Below are positions 9,175-18,277 of a DNA stretch of 64,000 nt, in pieces (the first letter of the stretch is position 1; every line of letters begins with the position of its first letter). This DNA is from JABDGM01 sp963738665. GTDB taxonomy: Bacteria > Planctomycetota > Planctomycetia > Pirellulales > Lacipirellulaceae. The position numbers and the translations under genes are program-made. The notes beneath the pieces were generated by a model. That model did no database searches. It saw only the letters and a list, made by a program, of their open reading frames with translations, and was not told the origin of the DNA. Location: the NCBI GenBank assembly GCA_963738665.1, contig CAVTXL010000010.1:124001-188000 (forward strand), given 5' to 3'.

Positions 9175-9695
9175 TCAGGCGTCCTGCCAAGGCAACCGCG
9201 CCATGGCCCAGGCGGCGAACGGCTGGCCGTCGGCTGGGCTTGATTGTTGGGCGATCGTTTCTGCGTGGCGGTGGGCGAGGGCAAGGACGGCGTGCAAGTT
9301 GCGGGGCGAGTCGGCAAATGCGTGAGCACCAGCTTCGGAAAGCGCGGCCAGCACTTCTTGAGTTGACCGGTTGTCGGCCGGATTGTCATTGTCATTGTAG
9401 AGAGGATGGAGTGAGGCGTCCAAAAGGGCGGCGAAGCGGTGCCGGGAAAGTGCGGCGCGATTTCGGCCAGGCATGCGAGAACGTCGGCCAGATTGGAGCG
9501 GCGGACTTCGATCAGCACGAAGCTTCGCGACTTAGCGGAGAGACGCGTCAGCATGTCCTGGAGATTACGTGTCTCGTACAGTCGCGACGTGGCGTTGCTC
9601 GAGGATGCGCAGCGAGGATAGCGATTCAGCGCTAGGCGAAGGGCGGCGGCCCAGTGCGGGGCACGTTCGCAGAGGAGCCAATCGTGACGTTTCAT
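9175..9695 (-). CDS. Protein of unknown function coupled to the PAS/AAA/Fis regulator, with one frameshift
   Basis: The ATG at 9695 overlaps the TGA of the upstream regulator as ATGA, so translation is probably coupled. The first half reads MKRHDWLLCERAPHWAAALR through SFVLIEVRRSNLADVLACLA. It then runs into another frame (FAALLDASLHPLYNDNDNP through RLPWQDA) after one missing base near 9440. Repaired length is 173 residues. I recognise no domain and see no signal peptide or membrane segment. Position and coupling suggest it acts with the regulator, perhaps as a partner protein. Confidence 0.55.
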
Positions 9696-11248
9696 GCGAC
9701 GGGCTCCTCGGGTTCGATTTCGCGAAAGTCGGGCAGCGGTGCTTCTTTGAATTTGGGGAGGGGCTCGCTGGGCTGGGGCGAGATGAGGCCGAGCTGCTCC
9801 ATGCGGCGGTAGAGGCGCGGGCGGGTAAGGCCGAGCAATTCGGCGGCTTCCGACTTGTTGCCGCCGGCTTGGGCCAGGGCGCGGACGATGGCTTCTCGTT
9901 CTATGGTCGCGAGCAGCTCGTTGAGATTGACTCGCTCTTGGGTGCGGTGGGGCAGGGCGGCGGCTTTCGCGGCGTGAAGAACGACGACGGGCAGATCGGC
10001 CGACGTAATCGCGTGCGAGGTGGCGGCGGCGTGGGCGGCCGCAATCGCAGTGCGGAGCTCTGCCAGTTCGCCCGGCCAGTTGTAGAGGGCGAGCAGATCG
10101 AGCGCGTCGGAACGGATCGAGCCGAGCTGCTTGGAATTGCCGCGGTTGGCCGCTTCGAGAAAGAACTGGGCGAGCAGCGGCAGGTCGTCGAGCCGCTCGA
10201 CCAGGCGGGGGACGTCGATGGTGATCGTTGAGAGGCTATGGAGCAGGGCAGGCTCAACTTGCCGCGCCGGCTCCGCTGCGTCGTTTTCTAACGCGGTCGT
10301 AGATTGGGTATGCGGCTGCGTGTTGAGGGTGGCCACAACTCGCGCGGCGATTGCGCCGCGGCGGATGACATCGGCCAGTTGCGATTGCTGGGCCTGCGAC
10401 AGGCGCTCGATGTTTTCGATCAACAGCGTTGGTCGTCGCGCCGGTTCTGGCGCCGGGCCGGCGACCGCGTCCAATGCGCGGCGCAACGAATCGTCCGAGA
10501 GCACCAGACCGTCGAGTGTCAGCAGCCGGACCGTGGCGTCGCCGACGGCGTGGTAGTGAATCGCACGAGCGATGCTTCCGCGTCCGGTGCCGGGCCAGCC
10601 TTGGACGAGCGCATTCGCCCCGCTAACGGCTGCGGCGATAATTTGGGAACGCACCTTGCGCATGGCGGAGCCGGTGCCCAGGATCGAGGCCAGGCCATAT
10701 CGGCCCGCCTGCGCACGGCGGAAGCGGCGGATCGTGCGGTGCAGGTCGTCAGGCTGTTCGGTGACTTGGGCGGCGAGTTCGTCGGTCGTCAGGTCGCCAG
10801 TGGCGAGCAGGGCGAGGACGGCGCCGGGCGTGGGCGGGGTTGATCGTCCGACGGGCTTGCCGTGTGACGGCTGGTTGATCAAGTGCGGTTCAATGAGCGG
10901 TTCGTTGAACTGGAGGGAAATGAAATCGGCCCGGCGATGGACGAGCCGACCATCACGAGGGAGGCAAGAGACGGTGCCAGAGCAAGTCTCGCCGGTAAAC
11001 GCCCGGGGTGGCGGACAGAGGTCGGAGAGCGGGCCTGCAGTCTCGGCGTGTGTGGCCGGATCGCTGGCGGGTTCGGAACGGTATTCGACGAGCCGGCCGA
11101 TGATACGGTCGCTCGTCAATTCGAGCCAGGCTTCCAAGGCCGGATTGCAGTAGACGATGCATCGGTCGGCGTCGACGGCGTAGATCGGCCGATTGCTGGT
11201 GTCGAATAGATTGCGAAGCGCCTGGGCAGGCGACGTTTTCTTGGGCAT
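9692..11248 (-). CDS. PAS - degenerate AAA+ - Fis-type HTH regulator (NtrC-like)
   Basis: 518 residues. An N-terminal PAS-like region (about 10-130, RPIYAVDADRCIVYCNPALE) is followed by an NtrC-type AAA+ region (about 190-420) and a C-terminal Fis-type helix-turn-helix (NKSEAAELLGLTRPRLYRR). NWPGELAELRTAI matches the NWPGNVREL landmark of sigma-54 activators. Key ATPase parts are altered: the Walker A reads GWPGTGRGS, lacking the catalytic lysine, and no GAFTGA loop that contacts sigma-54 is visible. It probably binds DNA without being a classical sigma-54 activator. The small gene downstream overlaps its stop codon. Confidence 0.8.
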   Translation of the reverse strand: MPKKTSPAQALRNLFDTSNRPIYAVDADRCIVYCNPALEAWLELTSDRIIGRLVEYRSEPASDPATHAETAGPLSDLCPPPRAFTGETCSGTVSCLPRDGRLVHRRADFISLQFNEPLIEPHLINQPSHGKPVGRSTPPTPGAVLALLATGDLTTDELAAQVTEQPDDLHRTIRRFRRAQAGRYGLASILGTGSAMRKVRSQIIAAAVSGANALVQGWPGTGRGSIARAIHYHAVGDATVRLLTLDGLVLSDDSLRRALDAVAGPAPEPARRPTLLIENIERLSQAQQSQLADVIRRGAIAARVVATLNTQPHTQSTTALENDAAEPARQVEPALLHSLSTITIDVPRLVERLDDLPLLAQFFLEAANRGNSKQLGSIRSDALDLLALYNWPGELAELRTAIAAAHAAATSHAITSADLPVVVLHAAKAAALPHRTQERVNLNELLATIEREAIVRALAQAGGNKSEAAELLGLTRPRLYRRMEQLGLISPQPSEPLPKFKEAPLPDFREIEPEEPVA

Positions 11249-11439
11249 GTTGCCATTATAACTTACCGTGGGGCAGAGATTCCCGTCTGCCTAGTCTGCG
11301 TCTTTACGATGGACCAGCGTGTCCACCGTTTCGCGTGGCAACGTTTTCTGGTTGCCGAGGGGGTTCGGAAACTCGTCGCGGACAGGGCACGTCTTTAGTC
11401 GCTTACTTGATTGGCCAGGCATCAGCCGAGTGGAATTGG

Positions 11440-11455
11440 CAGACAGGAATGTCTG
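11440..11455. repeat. Small palindrome related to the GGACGGAC repeat family
   Basis: CAGACA-GGAA-TGTCTG is a perfect inverted repeat, with the ACAGGA core seen at 36430 and 51471. Nothing else is supportable between 11249 and 11651. Confidence 0.4.
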
Positions 11456-11651
11456 GACTACGGCGTGGGCTGATAGCATTTTGCGCCCTACGGTGTACCA
11501 TCAAAACGAAACCGCGACGCCAAGCGTCTCGCCTGGCGTCGCGGTTCTTCAAGTCGATCCTCGATAGTTCCGCTCGTCAGTAGTGTCCCCCCAGACGCTG
11601 ACGCACGGCTCGCCGCGGCGAGAATTGTCTTTTGAGCCGCCCGGCCGACGG

Positions 11652-11978
11652 TCAAAAAATATCGAGGACGAAATGGTGGCCGTGATAATAGGGTCGCGGA
11701 GTCGGATAGTAATTGAACCAGTGGCGGTTGTAGACGGGGATCCGCATTTCGGGCGGATAGCGGTAGTACAGGCTGTCGGCGCTGCGGTAATACTCGTTGC
11801 CCCAGAAGTTTTGGGGATAATAGACGTACGGGTAATGGTAGAAGCGGTTCCAATCGAGCGTGGTGTAGGTTGTACCCCAGGCGCGGCCGTAGGCCTGCTG
11901 GGCTTGGGCTTTCTCGGCGCCGGCCGCCAGTGATAAAAACAGCGCGGCGGCAATCAGAAAAAAAGTCCGGCGGATCAT
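11652..11978 (-). CDS. Small secreted tyrosine-rich protein of unknown function
   Basis: 108 residues. A clear signal peptide (MIRRTFFLIAAALFLSLAAG, cleavage likely around AQAQQ) precedes a mature part very rich in Tyr, Pro, Phe and Trp (YHYPYVYYPQNFWGNEYY). The ATG at 11978 has AAGGAG ten bases upstream. It is probably exported to the periplasm or cell surface. I recognise no catalytic motif. Similar Tyr-rich exported proteins occur in planctomycetes, so a structural or envelope role is possible. Confidence 0.7.
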   Translation of the reverse strand: MIRRTFFLIAAALFLSLAAGAEKAQAQQAYGRAWGTTYTTLDWNRFYHYPYVYYPQNFWGNEYYRSADSLYYRYPPEMRIPVYNRHWFNYYPTPRPYYHGHHFVLDIF

Positions 11979-12084
11979 GGGTCAACAACTCCTTTGCGGG
12001 CGGCTGTGGCCGTTCGCGGGGCGGGCGGAGATCATCGGTGGGGCCGTTCCCACCGCAGCTCGCGTCCGTAGTAGCATCGACCGG

Positions 12085-12176
12085 CGTTACAACCCGGAAT
12101 GAGCGAAAATCCGGTAGGACCCGTACAACCGGATGGGAAACGGCCGCGTTAATGTTAAACCTTGCGGGTTGTAACG
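12085..12176. repeat. Perfect 12-base inverted repeat enclosing 68 bases
   Basis: CGTTACAACCCG (12085-12096) and CGGGTTGTAACG (12165-12176) are exact reverse complements. The segment lies just upstream of the tyrosine-rich secreted protein on the minus strand. It may be a miniature repeat element or an operator pair. No gene is supportable between 11979 and 12309. Confidence 0.5.
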
Positions 12177-12309
12177 AGTGTACGTAGCCGGACGATCCTG
12201 GTCTGAAACGATCGCACGTGCCTCCAGAGATGAGCGGACCGACTTGGTGCAGAAGGGCCGGATGCCCGACCATGCCACCACGGCGACTCGCAGCGGCGAG
12301 ATGACCGGG

Positions 12310-12576
12310 CTATCTTCTCGGGTCACTTGCTGGCAACTCGATCGCTTTGCCTTGTTGCACTTCCGGCCAGCTCAGTTTCACCATACACATAATCGGCGGG
12401 AGTACGCTCGGCAGCGGGTGCTGTCGCGCGACTTCAAGAATCTTGTGAGCAAACTGCAGGTTGCATTTCGCGTGCTCAAAGAGCTCCTGCCATTCCGCGA
12501 GGCTGCCTCGCTCCAAGGCGGAATCATTGGCTGCCTTAGTCCAGCCGACGATGGGGTTGAGATGACAGTGTTTCAT
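12310..12576 (-). CDS. Small protein downstream of and coupled to an AbiEii-like nucleotidyltransferase
   Basis: 88 residues with no recognised domain, beginning MKHCHLNPIVGWTKAAND. Its ATG at 12576 overlaps the TGA of the preceding nucleotidyltransferase as ATGA, so the two form a coupled pair. In AbiE systems the partner is the antitoxin AbiEi, normally larger and encoded upstream. Here the partner is small, lies downstream and shows no winged-helix pattern, so it cannot be called AbiEi. Its function is open. Confidence 0.55.
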   Translation of the reverse strand: MKHCHLNPIVGWTKAANDSALERGSLAEWQELFEHAKCNLQFAHKILEVARQHPLPSVLPPIMCMVKLSWPEVQQGKAIELPASDPRR

Positions 12577-13275
12577 TCCGGCTCGTCCGGGAGACGAAGG
12601 GCGTGAAACAGCTTTTTGCCGAATGACTCGCAGACGTATCTCACATGCGACCAGTCGATCCAGGGCGGCACGACGCCGTTGTATTCGGCCAAGTCCAGAG
12701 AATCCAAATCGTACGGATCCGGTTCGGCAAGCGCCTTAGCAATTTCAAGACCGACCGAATCGGTTTGCAGTTCGCCGTAACGTATGTCCGACAACAGAAG
12801 CGAATTCAACACCGCGAGGGATGTCGTACAGGAACTCAGGGCGGCAAAGTCCAGAAAATCTCGGGCGGCCCGTCGGCTGTACGCCAAATTTGCCTTCATG
12901 CCGATCATTTCATCGAAAGTTGGCACCACAAGCGGCCCGGCTGGCGTTTGCATTGGTCTCAGCATGCGGCTTCCGGAGGGTCTGGCGAAACCCGACGGGA
13001 ATGTTGTCCCACGCGCCGAGAATCATCTTTGGTGCGTGTACGTGCGCCGTTTTCCAATGCGGAGTTTGTTCAAGTGTCTCGCGGATTTCCGTAAATCGTT
13101 TAGTAAGGTCGAAGACTTCGTGATCGACCTCCATCGAGCGCCGATGCCCTGCGTAGAGTGCCGCGGCAGTCCCACCGACTGCAATCGCTTCGGGGACAAG
13201 TCTTTGCGCCTCGACGCCCGCTTGAAGGACGCTTTCCCAATCTTGTGCCGAATACTCGGGTTGGCTCGCGGCCAT
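12573..13275 (-). CDS. Nucleotidyltransferase-fold protein, AbiEii-like, with one frameshift
   Basis: The motif AIAVGGTAAALYAGHRRSME followed by VDHEVFDLT near residues 32-57 resembles the GG-(S/T)...DxD core of minimal nucleotidyltransferases related to AbiEii toxins. The C-terminal part (PTFDEMIGMKANLAYSRRAA, then RDFLDFAAL) has the helical K-x(n)-R-x-x-R-D-F-x-D pattern common in that family. The two parts are in different frames. Near 12970 removing one base gives LRKRMLRPMQTP and a 233-residue protein. In known systems the enzyme pyrophosphorylates or nucleotidylates tRNA or NTPs as a growth toxin; that role is inference here. Confidence 0.65.
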
Positions 13276-13325
13276 GTTGCGGCGACGGCAGGAGACGGGA
13301 ACGGCAAATTGCGAAAAGTTTTATT

Positions 13326-14117
13326 CTACTCCGGCCGCTTGCCGTCGACCAATTCGCGTTCCCACTGGTCCATCAGCGGCCAGTCGATGGCGCAGGTGCC
13401 GAAATCGGCCATGTGAAGATAGGACTGCAAGCGAGAGATAGTGCGGTCAATGAGGGCGTCGTTTTTGCGGAAGACGGGCCCATGGCTGGGCAGTAGCCAC
13501 ACGACGTCGCTGACCTTGATGCGTTCGAGTGATTTGATGAACTCGGGGATGCTGCTGCCGTGGTGGGCGTCAATTGCGCCGACGCAGCCGTCGCGGAAGA
13601 GATTGTCGCCGGAGAAGAGGAGCTTGTCGAGGCGGAACGAGAGCTGTCCGCCGGTATGGCCGGGTGTGTGCCAGACCTCGAGCTCGAGCGCGCCGACGCG
13701 GATGCGGTCGCCGTCGTTCACGAGGCGATCGACCTTCACGGTGGGCATGTCGAGATGGATGTTTTGGGCGGCGATTTCGGCATAGGTGGCGAGCTTGTCG
13801 CCGGTCTCCAGCGGCTGGGCGGCCAGGGGGTGACAGGTGACGGTCGCCTTCAAGATCTGTTTGGCCTTGGCGAAGCCCTGGATGTGATCGACGTCGGCGT
13901 GCGAGGCGACAAGCGTGACGCATTTCGAAAAGGGAAAGTCGAGCTGGCGAATGATCTCGAGACACTCGTCGACGGCGTCTTCGTAGCCAATGTCGATGAG
14001 GGCCCAGTTGTTGTCGTCGTCGTAGATCAGATAGACGCTGCAACTAATCCGGCGCCGGGCTTGGTGGTTCAGCTCGATGACGTGGGGGAACAGGGGTTGG
14101 CGTTTGAGGATGGCCAT
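13326..14117 (-). CDS. Metallo-beta-lactamase-fold hydrolase
   Basis: 263 residues. The metal motif is SHADVDH near residue 73, a variant of HxHxDH with Ala/Asp replacing the first pair. It is followed by WHTPGHTGGQ (third His), FSGDNLF (Asp) and LLPSHGPV (last His), the order seen in glyoxalase II-like MBL enzymes. There is no signal peptide. The substrate cannot be assigned. The gene ends 50 bases before the AbiEii-like gene on the same strand. Confidence 0.85.
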   Translation of the reverse strand: MAILKRQPLFPHVIELNHQARRRISCSVYLIYDDDNNWALIDIGYEDAVDECLEIIRQLDFPFSKCVTLVASHADVDHIQGFAKAKQILKATVTCHPLAAQPLETGDKLATYAEIAAQNIHLDMPTVKVDRLVNDGDRIRVGALELEVWHTPGHTGGQLSFRLDKLLFSGDNLFRDGCVGAIDAHHGSSIPEFIKSLERIKVSDVVWLLPSHGPVFRKNDALIDRTISRLQSYLHMADFGTCAIDWPLMDQWERELVDGKRPE

Positions 14118-14294
14118 CGAGTCGAATAAAGCTTGCTGGCGGGAGCTGGCTGATTTATCGAGTTCTGACGTTCGATCCTACCGAGGGAAGGTATTGTATG
14201 CAACCGGACGCGAATCGCGGCCGAATGCTGAGAGCAGGAGCGACGCGCGTTTGGACGCAAGCTGGACAGATTGGCTGTTTGTGGAGGCTGGCTG

Positions 14295-14318
14295 CAACAC
14301 GCGGAGCGTGCCTGCTAC
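14295..14318. repeat. Second copy of the GGA-loop palindrome repeat
   Basis: AACACGCGGAGCGTGCCTGCTAC is a diverged relative of the hairpin at 1493-1515. It lies at the 3' end of the SDR gene. No gene is supportable between 14118 and 14314. Confidence 0.45.
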
Positions 14319-15184
14319 ATATTTGTCAAGATCGCCGCCAGGCCGGCGCGATAATTGGTATACATCAGCGAAGGTCGTAGTTCGGTCACGAGTTTTGTGT
14401 TGCGGATGCGGCGGTCGGATTCACTGCGAATTGCGCGTGGCGAGGCGGGGCCGGGTTCGACGAAGGTCGGCGGCGGTGCGCCGACTTGATGGGCGATTTC
14501 GCGGTAATAGATTTCGCGCCGGACGGGCTGGCCGTCGCTGACGCAGTAGATGCACGGGCCGTTGGTGAAGGGGGCCAGCGCATCGGCGGCGACAACGACG
14601 TTCGCCGCGTCGTCGACGTGAATTAAGTTCAAGTGCCCGTCGCCGGCGGCCGGGATCGGCTGGCCGGCGCGGAGCTTATCGAGAAAGGGGACACGGCCAG
14701 GGCCGTAGAGGCCGGCGAGGCGGAGGATGACGGCGTTTTTGCCGAGGGGGTGGGCAGCGAGCAGCTTTTCGGCGGCGAGCGTGGCGCGACCGCCATCGCG
14801 GGTTGGTGCGGGTGGGGTGAGCTCGTCAATCCAAGCGCCGTGGGCATCGCCGTAAACTCCGGTGGTGCTAATGTGGACGAAGCGTTGGCTGCGTGCGGGG
14901 AGGGCGGCCAGTGCGTTTTGCAAACCGGAAACGTAGACTTCGTGGATGGATCGAGACGAGGCGCGGTCGAAACCGACGGCGAAGAGAATGGTGTCGGCAG
15001 CGGGCAGTTCGGAACGAGTTTGCGGTTGCGTGACATCGGCCACAATTGCAATTCGGCCCCGTCGGCGGAAATCGGCTGCGCGGTCGGCCGAGCGAGTAAC
15101 GATCGCGACCGCATGGCCGGCAGCTTGCCAGCGACTGGCAACACGTTCGCCCAGGTAGCCGCAACCGAAGATGAGTTTGGTCAT
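14315..15184 (-). CDS. NAD(P)-dependent epimerase/dehydratase (extended SDR, YeeZ-like)
   Basis: 289 residues from the ATG at 15184 (MTKLIFGCGYLGERVASRWQ). The glycine-rich GCGYLG is the Rossmann loop. HISTTGVYGD supplies Ser/Thr and Tyr of the active site, though the usual YxxxK lysine is not obvious. LRLAGLYGPGR and LNLIHVDDAA are typical of SDR proteins acting on nucleotide sugars or similar substrates. The open frame extends 15 codons upstream, but the Rossmann strand must be near the N-terminus, so 15184 is preferred. Substrate unknown. Confidence 0.78.
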   Translation of the reverse strand: MTKLIFGCGYLGERVASRWQAAGHAVAIVTRSADRAADFRRRGRIAIVADVTQPQTRSELPAADTILFAVGFDRASSRSIHEVYVSGLQNALAALPARSQRFVHISTTGVYGDAHGAWIDELTPPAPTRDGGRATLAAEKLLAAHPLGKNAVILRLAGLYGPGRVPFLDKLRAGQPIPAAGDGHLNLIHVDDAANVVVAADALAPFTNGPCIYCVSDGQPVRREIYYREIAHQVGAPPPTFVEPGPASPRAIRSESDRRIRNTKLVTELRPSLMYTNYRAGLAAILTNM

Positions 15185-15329
15185 GGCGCTTGTACCGGCT
15201 CGATCCAGATCAGCTTTAGCTTCAACCAATGTGTGGCAAACGACGCGGAGCGAGCCGAGTTGTCGCTGTTAAGGTCAATTCTCTCGAGGCGCCTCGGCAG
15301 AAGTATCGGCATCAAACCGGCTTGGTGAA

Positions 15330-16835
15330 TCAAGCGTTCACCTTCTTGAACCGTGATTCCAACCGCCCGGCCACCAGCGAAAGGGGATAACTCATCGCCA
15401 TGTACAGTGCAGCCGTCATCAAGCCAAATTCGAGCATGAGTTGCGGGTGGCTGTTCATCAGGTTGCGATATTGGAGCGTCAGCTCGGTCACCGAAATCAT
15501 CGACACGACCGAGGTATCTTTGAACAACGCGATAAAATCGTTCGTCACGGGCGGTATTACAATCCGCACGGCTTGTGGCACGATCACCCGCACCAGCGCG
15601 GTCCGCGTGCTCATGCCCAGCGACAGCGCCGCCTCGATCTGCCCGCGCGGAATTGCTAACAGGCCGGCTCGATAATTCTCTGCTTCATAGGCTGAATAGT
15701 TGATGGCCAGCCCTAACACGCCGGTCCAAAACTCCGGCAACGATAGCCCGGTGTACTGCGGCACCAGGTAATACAGCACGAACAATTGCATCAATAGCGG
15801 CGTCCCTCGCAGCACCTCGACATACGCCGTGAGCGGCGCCCGCACCCACCCCGGACCATACAGCCGCCCGACGGCCACCAGCACCCCAATCATCATCGCC
15901 AGCGGCATCGAGAGGCACGCGAGCAGCACCGTCATCCAGGCCGCCTTCAGCAAAAGCTCAATGTAGTATGGCATATTCGTCCATCGCGACGGCGCCGCAG
16001 CAACCGGCGGCGGCCAATTCGTGGCCACCTCTGCCAACCGGAGTTGCTGGTCGTTCCACACGCCGTACTTCTCGTAAATCCGCCGCAGCGTCCGGTCACT
16101 GATGGCCTTCAGAATGGCCGCGTTGATCCGCTCGCGGAGCGCATCGTCGCCCTGCCGCACGTAGCCCACGTAATAGCCCGGCTCGACCGGTTCGCCCACC
16201 GCCCGCAAGCCCGGGTAGACATGGCCGTAATAGATGACGGTCGGCACATCCTGCAGCGTCGCATCGAGCTGCCCATGCTCCACCAGGCCCATCACCATCG
16301 TCAGCTCCGGGTACAGCTTCAAGTCAATTGCGCCACCGTACTCCTTCTCCAAAAACCGCGCCGCCGCCGAGCCTTGCAGCGCCCCGACCCGCTTCCGCCG
16401 CTCCCCCGGCCCCGCTTTCAAATCGTCCCAGCTTCGGATTGAGTCGTCGGCGCTCTGCGCCAGCAGTTGCAGCGTGTAGATGTAATACGGAATGGTCGAC
16501 GGCGTCTCCCGCTCGTGCTCCTCCGACCATTCGTATCCGTTCAGCACCAGGTCGATCCCTCCCTGCTTGAGCTTCTGCGGCAGCATCTCCCATTCCCAGT
16601 TGACGTACTCGTTCCGCACGCCCAGCTCGCGGGCGATGTAGTCCATCAGCTCATACTCAAAGCCGACCAGTTGGTTTTCTGGCCCCTGATAGATATACGG
16701 CCCGCCTCCGCTGATATCGCCGCCCCACCTCAAAGCGCCATGCTGGCGAACTTGATCCCAAGTGTCGGCGCCCGCGGGCGACGCGATTATCAGAATCACG
16801 AATACCGATCTCAACGTGCGCGAGAGATGCACCAT
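15330..16835 (-). CDS. Amino-acid ABC transporter: binding protein fused to permease
   Basis: 501 residues. A signal peptide (MVHLSRTLRSVFVILIIASP) leads into a family 3 solute-binding domain (about 25-265: WDQVRQHGALRWGGDISGGG, VLNGYEWS, TYEKYG-like end). The C-terminal half (about 290-500) is a His/Glu/Gln-type permease with the EAA-like loop SLGMSTRTALVRVIVPQAVR. The start at 16835 has GGGAG five bases upstream and beats an in-frame TTG at 16847. No ATPase is adjacent; the best candidate is at 33882-34634. It should import an amino acid or similar polar solute. Confidence 0.9.
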   Translation of the reverse strand: MVHLSRTLRSVFVILIIASPAGADTWDQVRQHGALRWGGDISGGGPYIYQGPENQLVGFEYELMDYIARELGVRNEYVNWEWEMLPQKLKQGGIDLVLNGYEWSEEHERETPSTIPYYIYTLQLLAQSADDSIRSWDDLKAGPGERRKRVGALQGSAAARFLEKEYGGAIDLKLYPELTMVMGLVEHGQLDATLQDVPTVIYYGHVYPGLRAVGEPVEPGYYVGYVRQGDDALRERINAAILKAISDRTLRRIYEKYGVWNDQQLRLAEVATNWPPPVAAAPSRWTNMPYYIELLLKAAWMTVLLACLSMPLAMMIGVLVAVGRLYGPGWVRAPLTAYVEVLRGTPLLMQLFVLYYLVPQYTGLSLPEFWTGVLGLAINYSAYEAENYRAGLLAIPRGQIEAALSLGMSTRTALVRVIVPQAVRIVIPPVTNDFIALFKDTSVVSMISVTELTLQYRNLMNSHPQLMLEFGLMTAALYMAMSYPLSLVAGRLESRFKKVNA

Positions 16836-16938
16836 GTTTGCTCCCAACCTTCATCGAACGACGAACGACGAAGGCGTTGCATACCGAAGCCCAGCGGCGC
16901 CGCGCAGGGCGCACCCTGGGTAGCGGTTAAATAGATCC

Positions 16939-16985
16939 GCTTACGCCGAAGGCGTTATACAGCGTCTACCGCCTTCAGCGTAAGC
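16939..16985. repeat. Intergenic hairpin repeat GCTTACGCCGAAGGCG
   Basis: GCTTACGCCGAAGGCG (16939-16954) and CGCCTTCAGCGTAAGC (16970-16985) pair over 16 bases with one mismatch around a 15-base loop. It lies between the aldolase stop (17086) and the transporter start (16835), both on the minus strand. It may serve as a processing or termination hairpin but lacks a T-run. Confidence 0.55.
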
Positions 16986-17085
16986 CGTTCGTTGCGATTC
17001 TTCTCGCGAGTCCGCCCCCCGATAAGAGCGGTGGCTCCGGGCCGTGGAATTGAACCGCTTCGCGGATTGGTCTGGCGACACAACC

Positions 17086-18069
17086 TCAAATATCCGTCAC
17101 GACCTGATCATAAAACTTCACGTAGTCATCCTTCTCCTGGGTCGCCCGGCACTGCATCGCCGCCCGCGGGTGCACGTTCATCATGCCGGTGATGTTGTAC
17201 GGCACGAGCGGGCCCCACTCGACCGTTGTCTTCAATGGCTCGATGTGGTGCTGCAAGAGCTCGATCACCGGCCGCAGCTTGAATTTCGGGTTCCGCAAAA
17301 AGCCCAACAGCAGCTCCATGTGACAATTGCCCGCCCCGCGGCCCAGGCCTCCCATCGTCGCGTCAACCCGGTTCGCCCCCAAAATGATCGCCTCGATCGT
17401 GTTCGCAAACGCCAGTTGCATGTTATTATGGGCGTGCATGCCAATTTCCTTGCCTGTTCCGTCGAGCGCCTTCGCATACTTCTTGTACAACCGGTCGATT
17501 TGCTCGCGGTACAAGTGCCCGAAGCTGTCGACGATGCACATCACTTGGGCGTGCGTCGGCTTGATCGCGGACAGCACCGTATCGATTTCGACGTCTTCGA
17601 TATTGGTCACGGCCATCAAGTTCGCGCTCGTCTCGTAGCCCTGCTCGTGGCAGTACTCGATCATCTCGACCGCTTCGGAAACCTGGTGGGCGTAAAAGGC
17701 CACGCGGATCATGTCTAGCTTGCTCTCGGCGCAGGGCACGATCTGCTCGCGCCAGTCGCACTTGCCGGCGTCGGCCATCGCGGCCAGCTTCAGCCCGGTC
17801 CGTTTCGCGTCGTGGTCGTGAAAAAGCCGGTTCAGATCGTCTTCGCTCGAGTGCCGCCACTTGCCGAACTGGGCCGGCGGGTGCAGCCGGGGCGAATTCT
17901 TGTAACCCACCTCCATGTAGTCGACGCCTGCCGCCACGCAGGCGTCGTAGACGGCCCGCACCAGCTCGTCCGTAAATTGGTGGTTGTTGATCAGCCCGCC
18001 GTCGCGGATCGTGCAATCGAGCACTTTTAATTCAGGCCGGTAAGTAATCCAGGGCGCTGTTTCAGTCAT
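17086..18069 (-). CDS. DRE-TIM metallolyase-family aldolase (HMGL / 4-hydroxy-2-oxovalerate aldolase-like)
   Basis: 327 residues. LKVLDCTIRDGGLINNHQF near residue 13 has the Arg-Asp of the RDG motif that binds metal and substrate. GMHAHNNMQLAFAN near residue 210 gives the HxH metal ligands. GANRVDATMGGLGRGAGNCH near 235 is the glycine-rich end of the barrel. This matches aldolase-type HMGL proteins rather than isopropylmalate or homocitrate synthases, which carry extra regulatory domains. The ATG at 18069 is preceded by GAGG. The substrate is not determined. No gene is supportable at 18070-18277. Confidence 0.85.
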   Translation of the reverse strand: MTETAPWITYRPELKVLDCTIRDGGLINNHQFTDELVRAVYDACVAAGVDYMEVGYKNSPRLHPPAQFGKWRHSSEDDLNRLFHDHDAKRTGLKLAAMADAGKCDWREQIVPCAESKLDMIRVAFYAHQVSEAVEMIEYCHEQGYETSANLMAVTNIEDVEIDTVLSAIKPTHAQVMCIVDSFGHLYREQIDRLYKKYAKALDGTGKEIGMHAHNNMQLAFANTIEAIILGANRVDATMGGLGRGAGNCHMELLLGFLRNPKFKLRPVIELLQHHIEPLKTTVEWGPLVPYNITGMMNVHPRAAMQCRATQEKDDYVKFYDQVVTDI

Positions 18070-18277
18070 GCTAAACCTCGGGAATATGCCGAAGCGGCGA
18101 TCGCCGTCGCCGGGAATGCGCAGCAATCCACAGCCTTGCAAAGATAGCACAGCTCCTGCCCGCCGCCCACTATCCCGCCCACGCCCACCCGGCGCCGAAA
18201 TCGCTTGCAGTTTAGCTCACCGCAAACGTCCCTACCCACGGGCCGTCCAACTGGTAAGCAATATTCCTTTTCAACTC

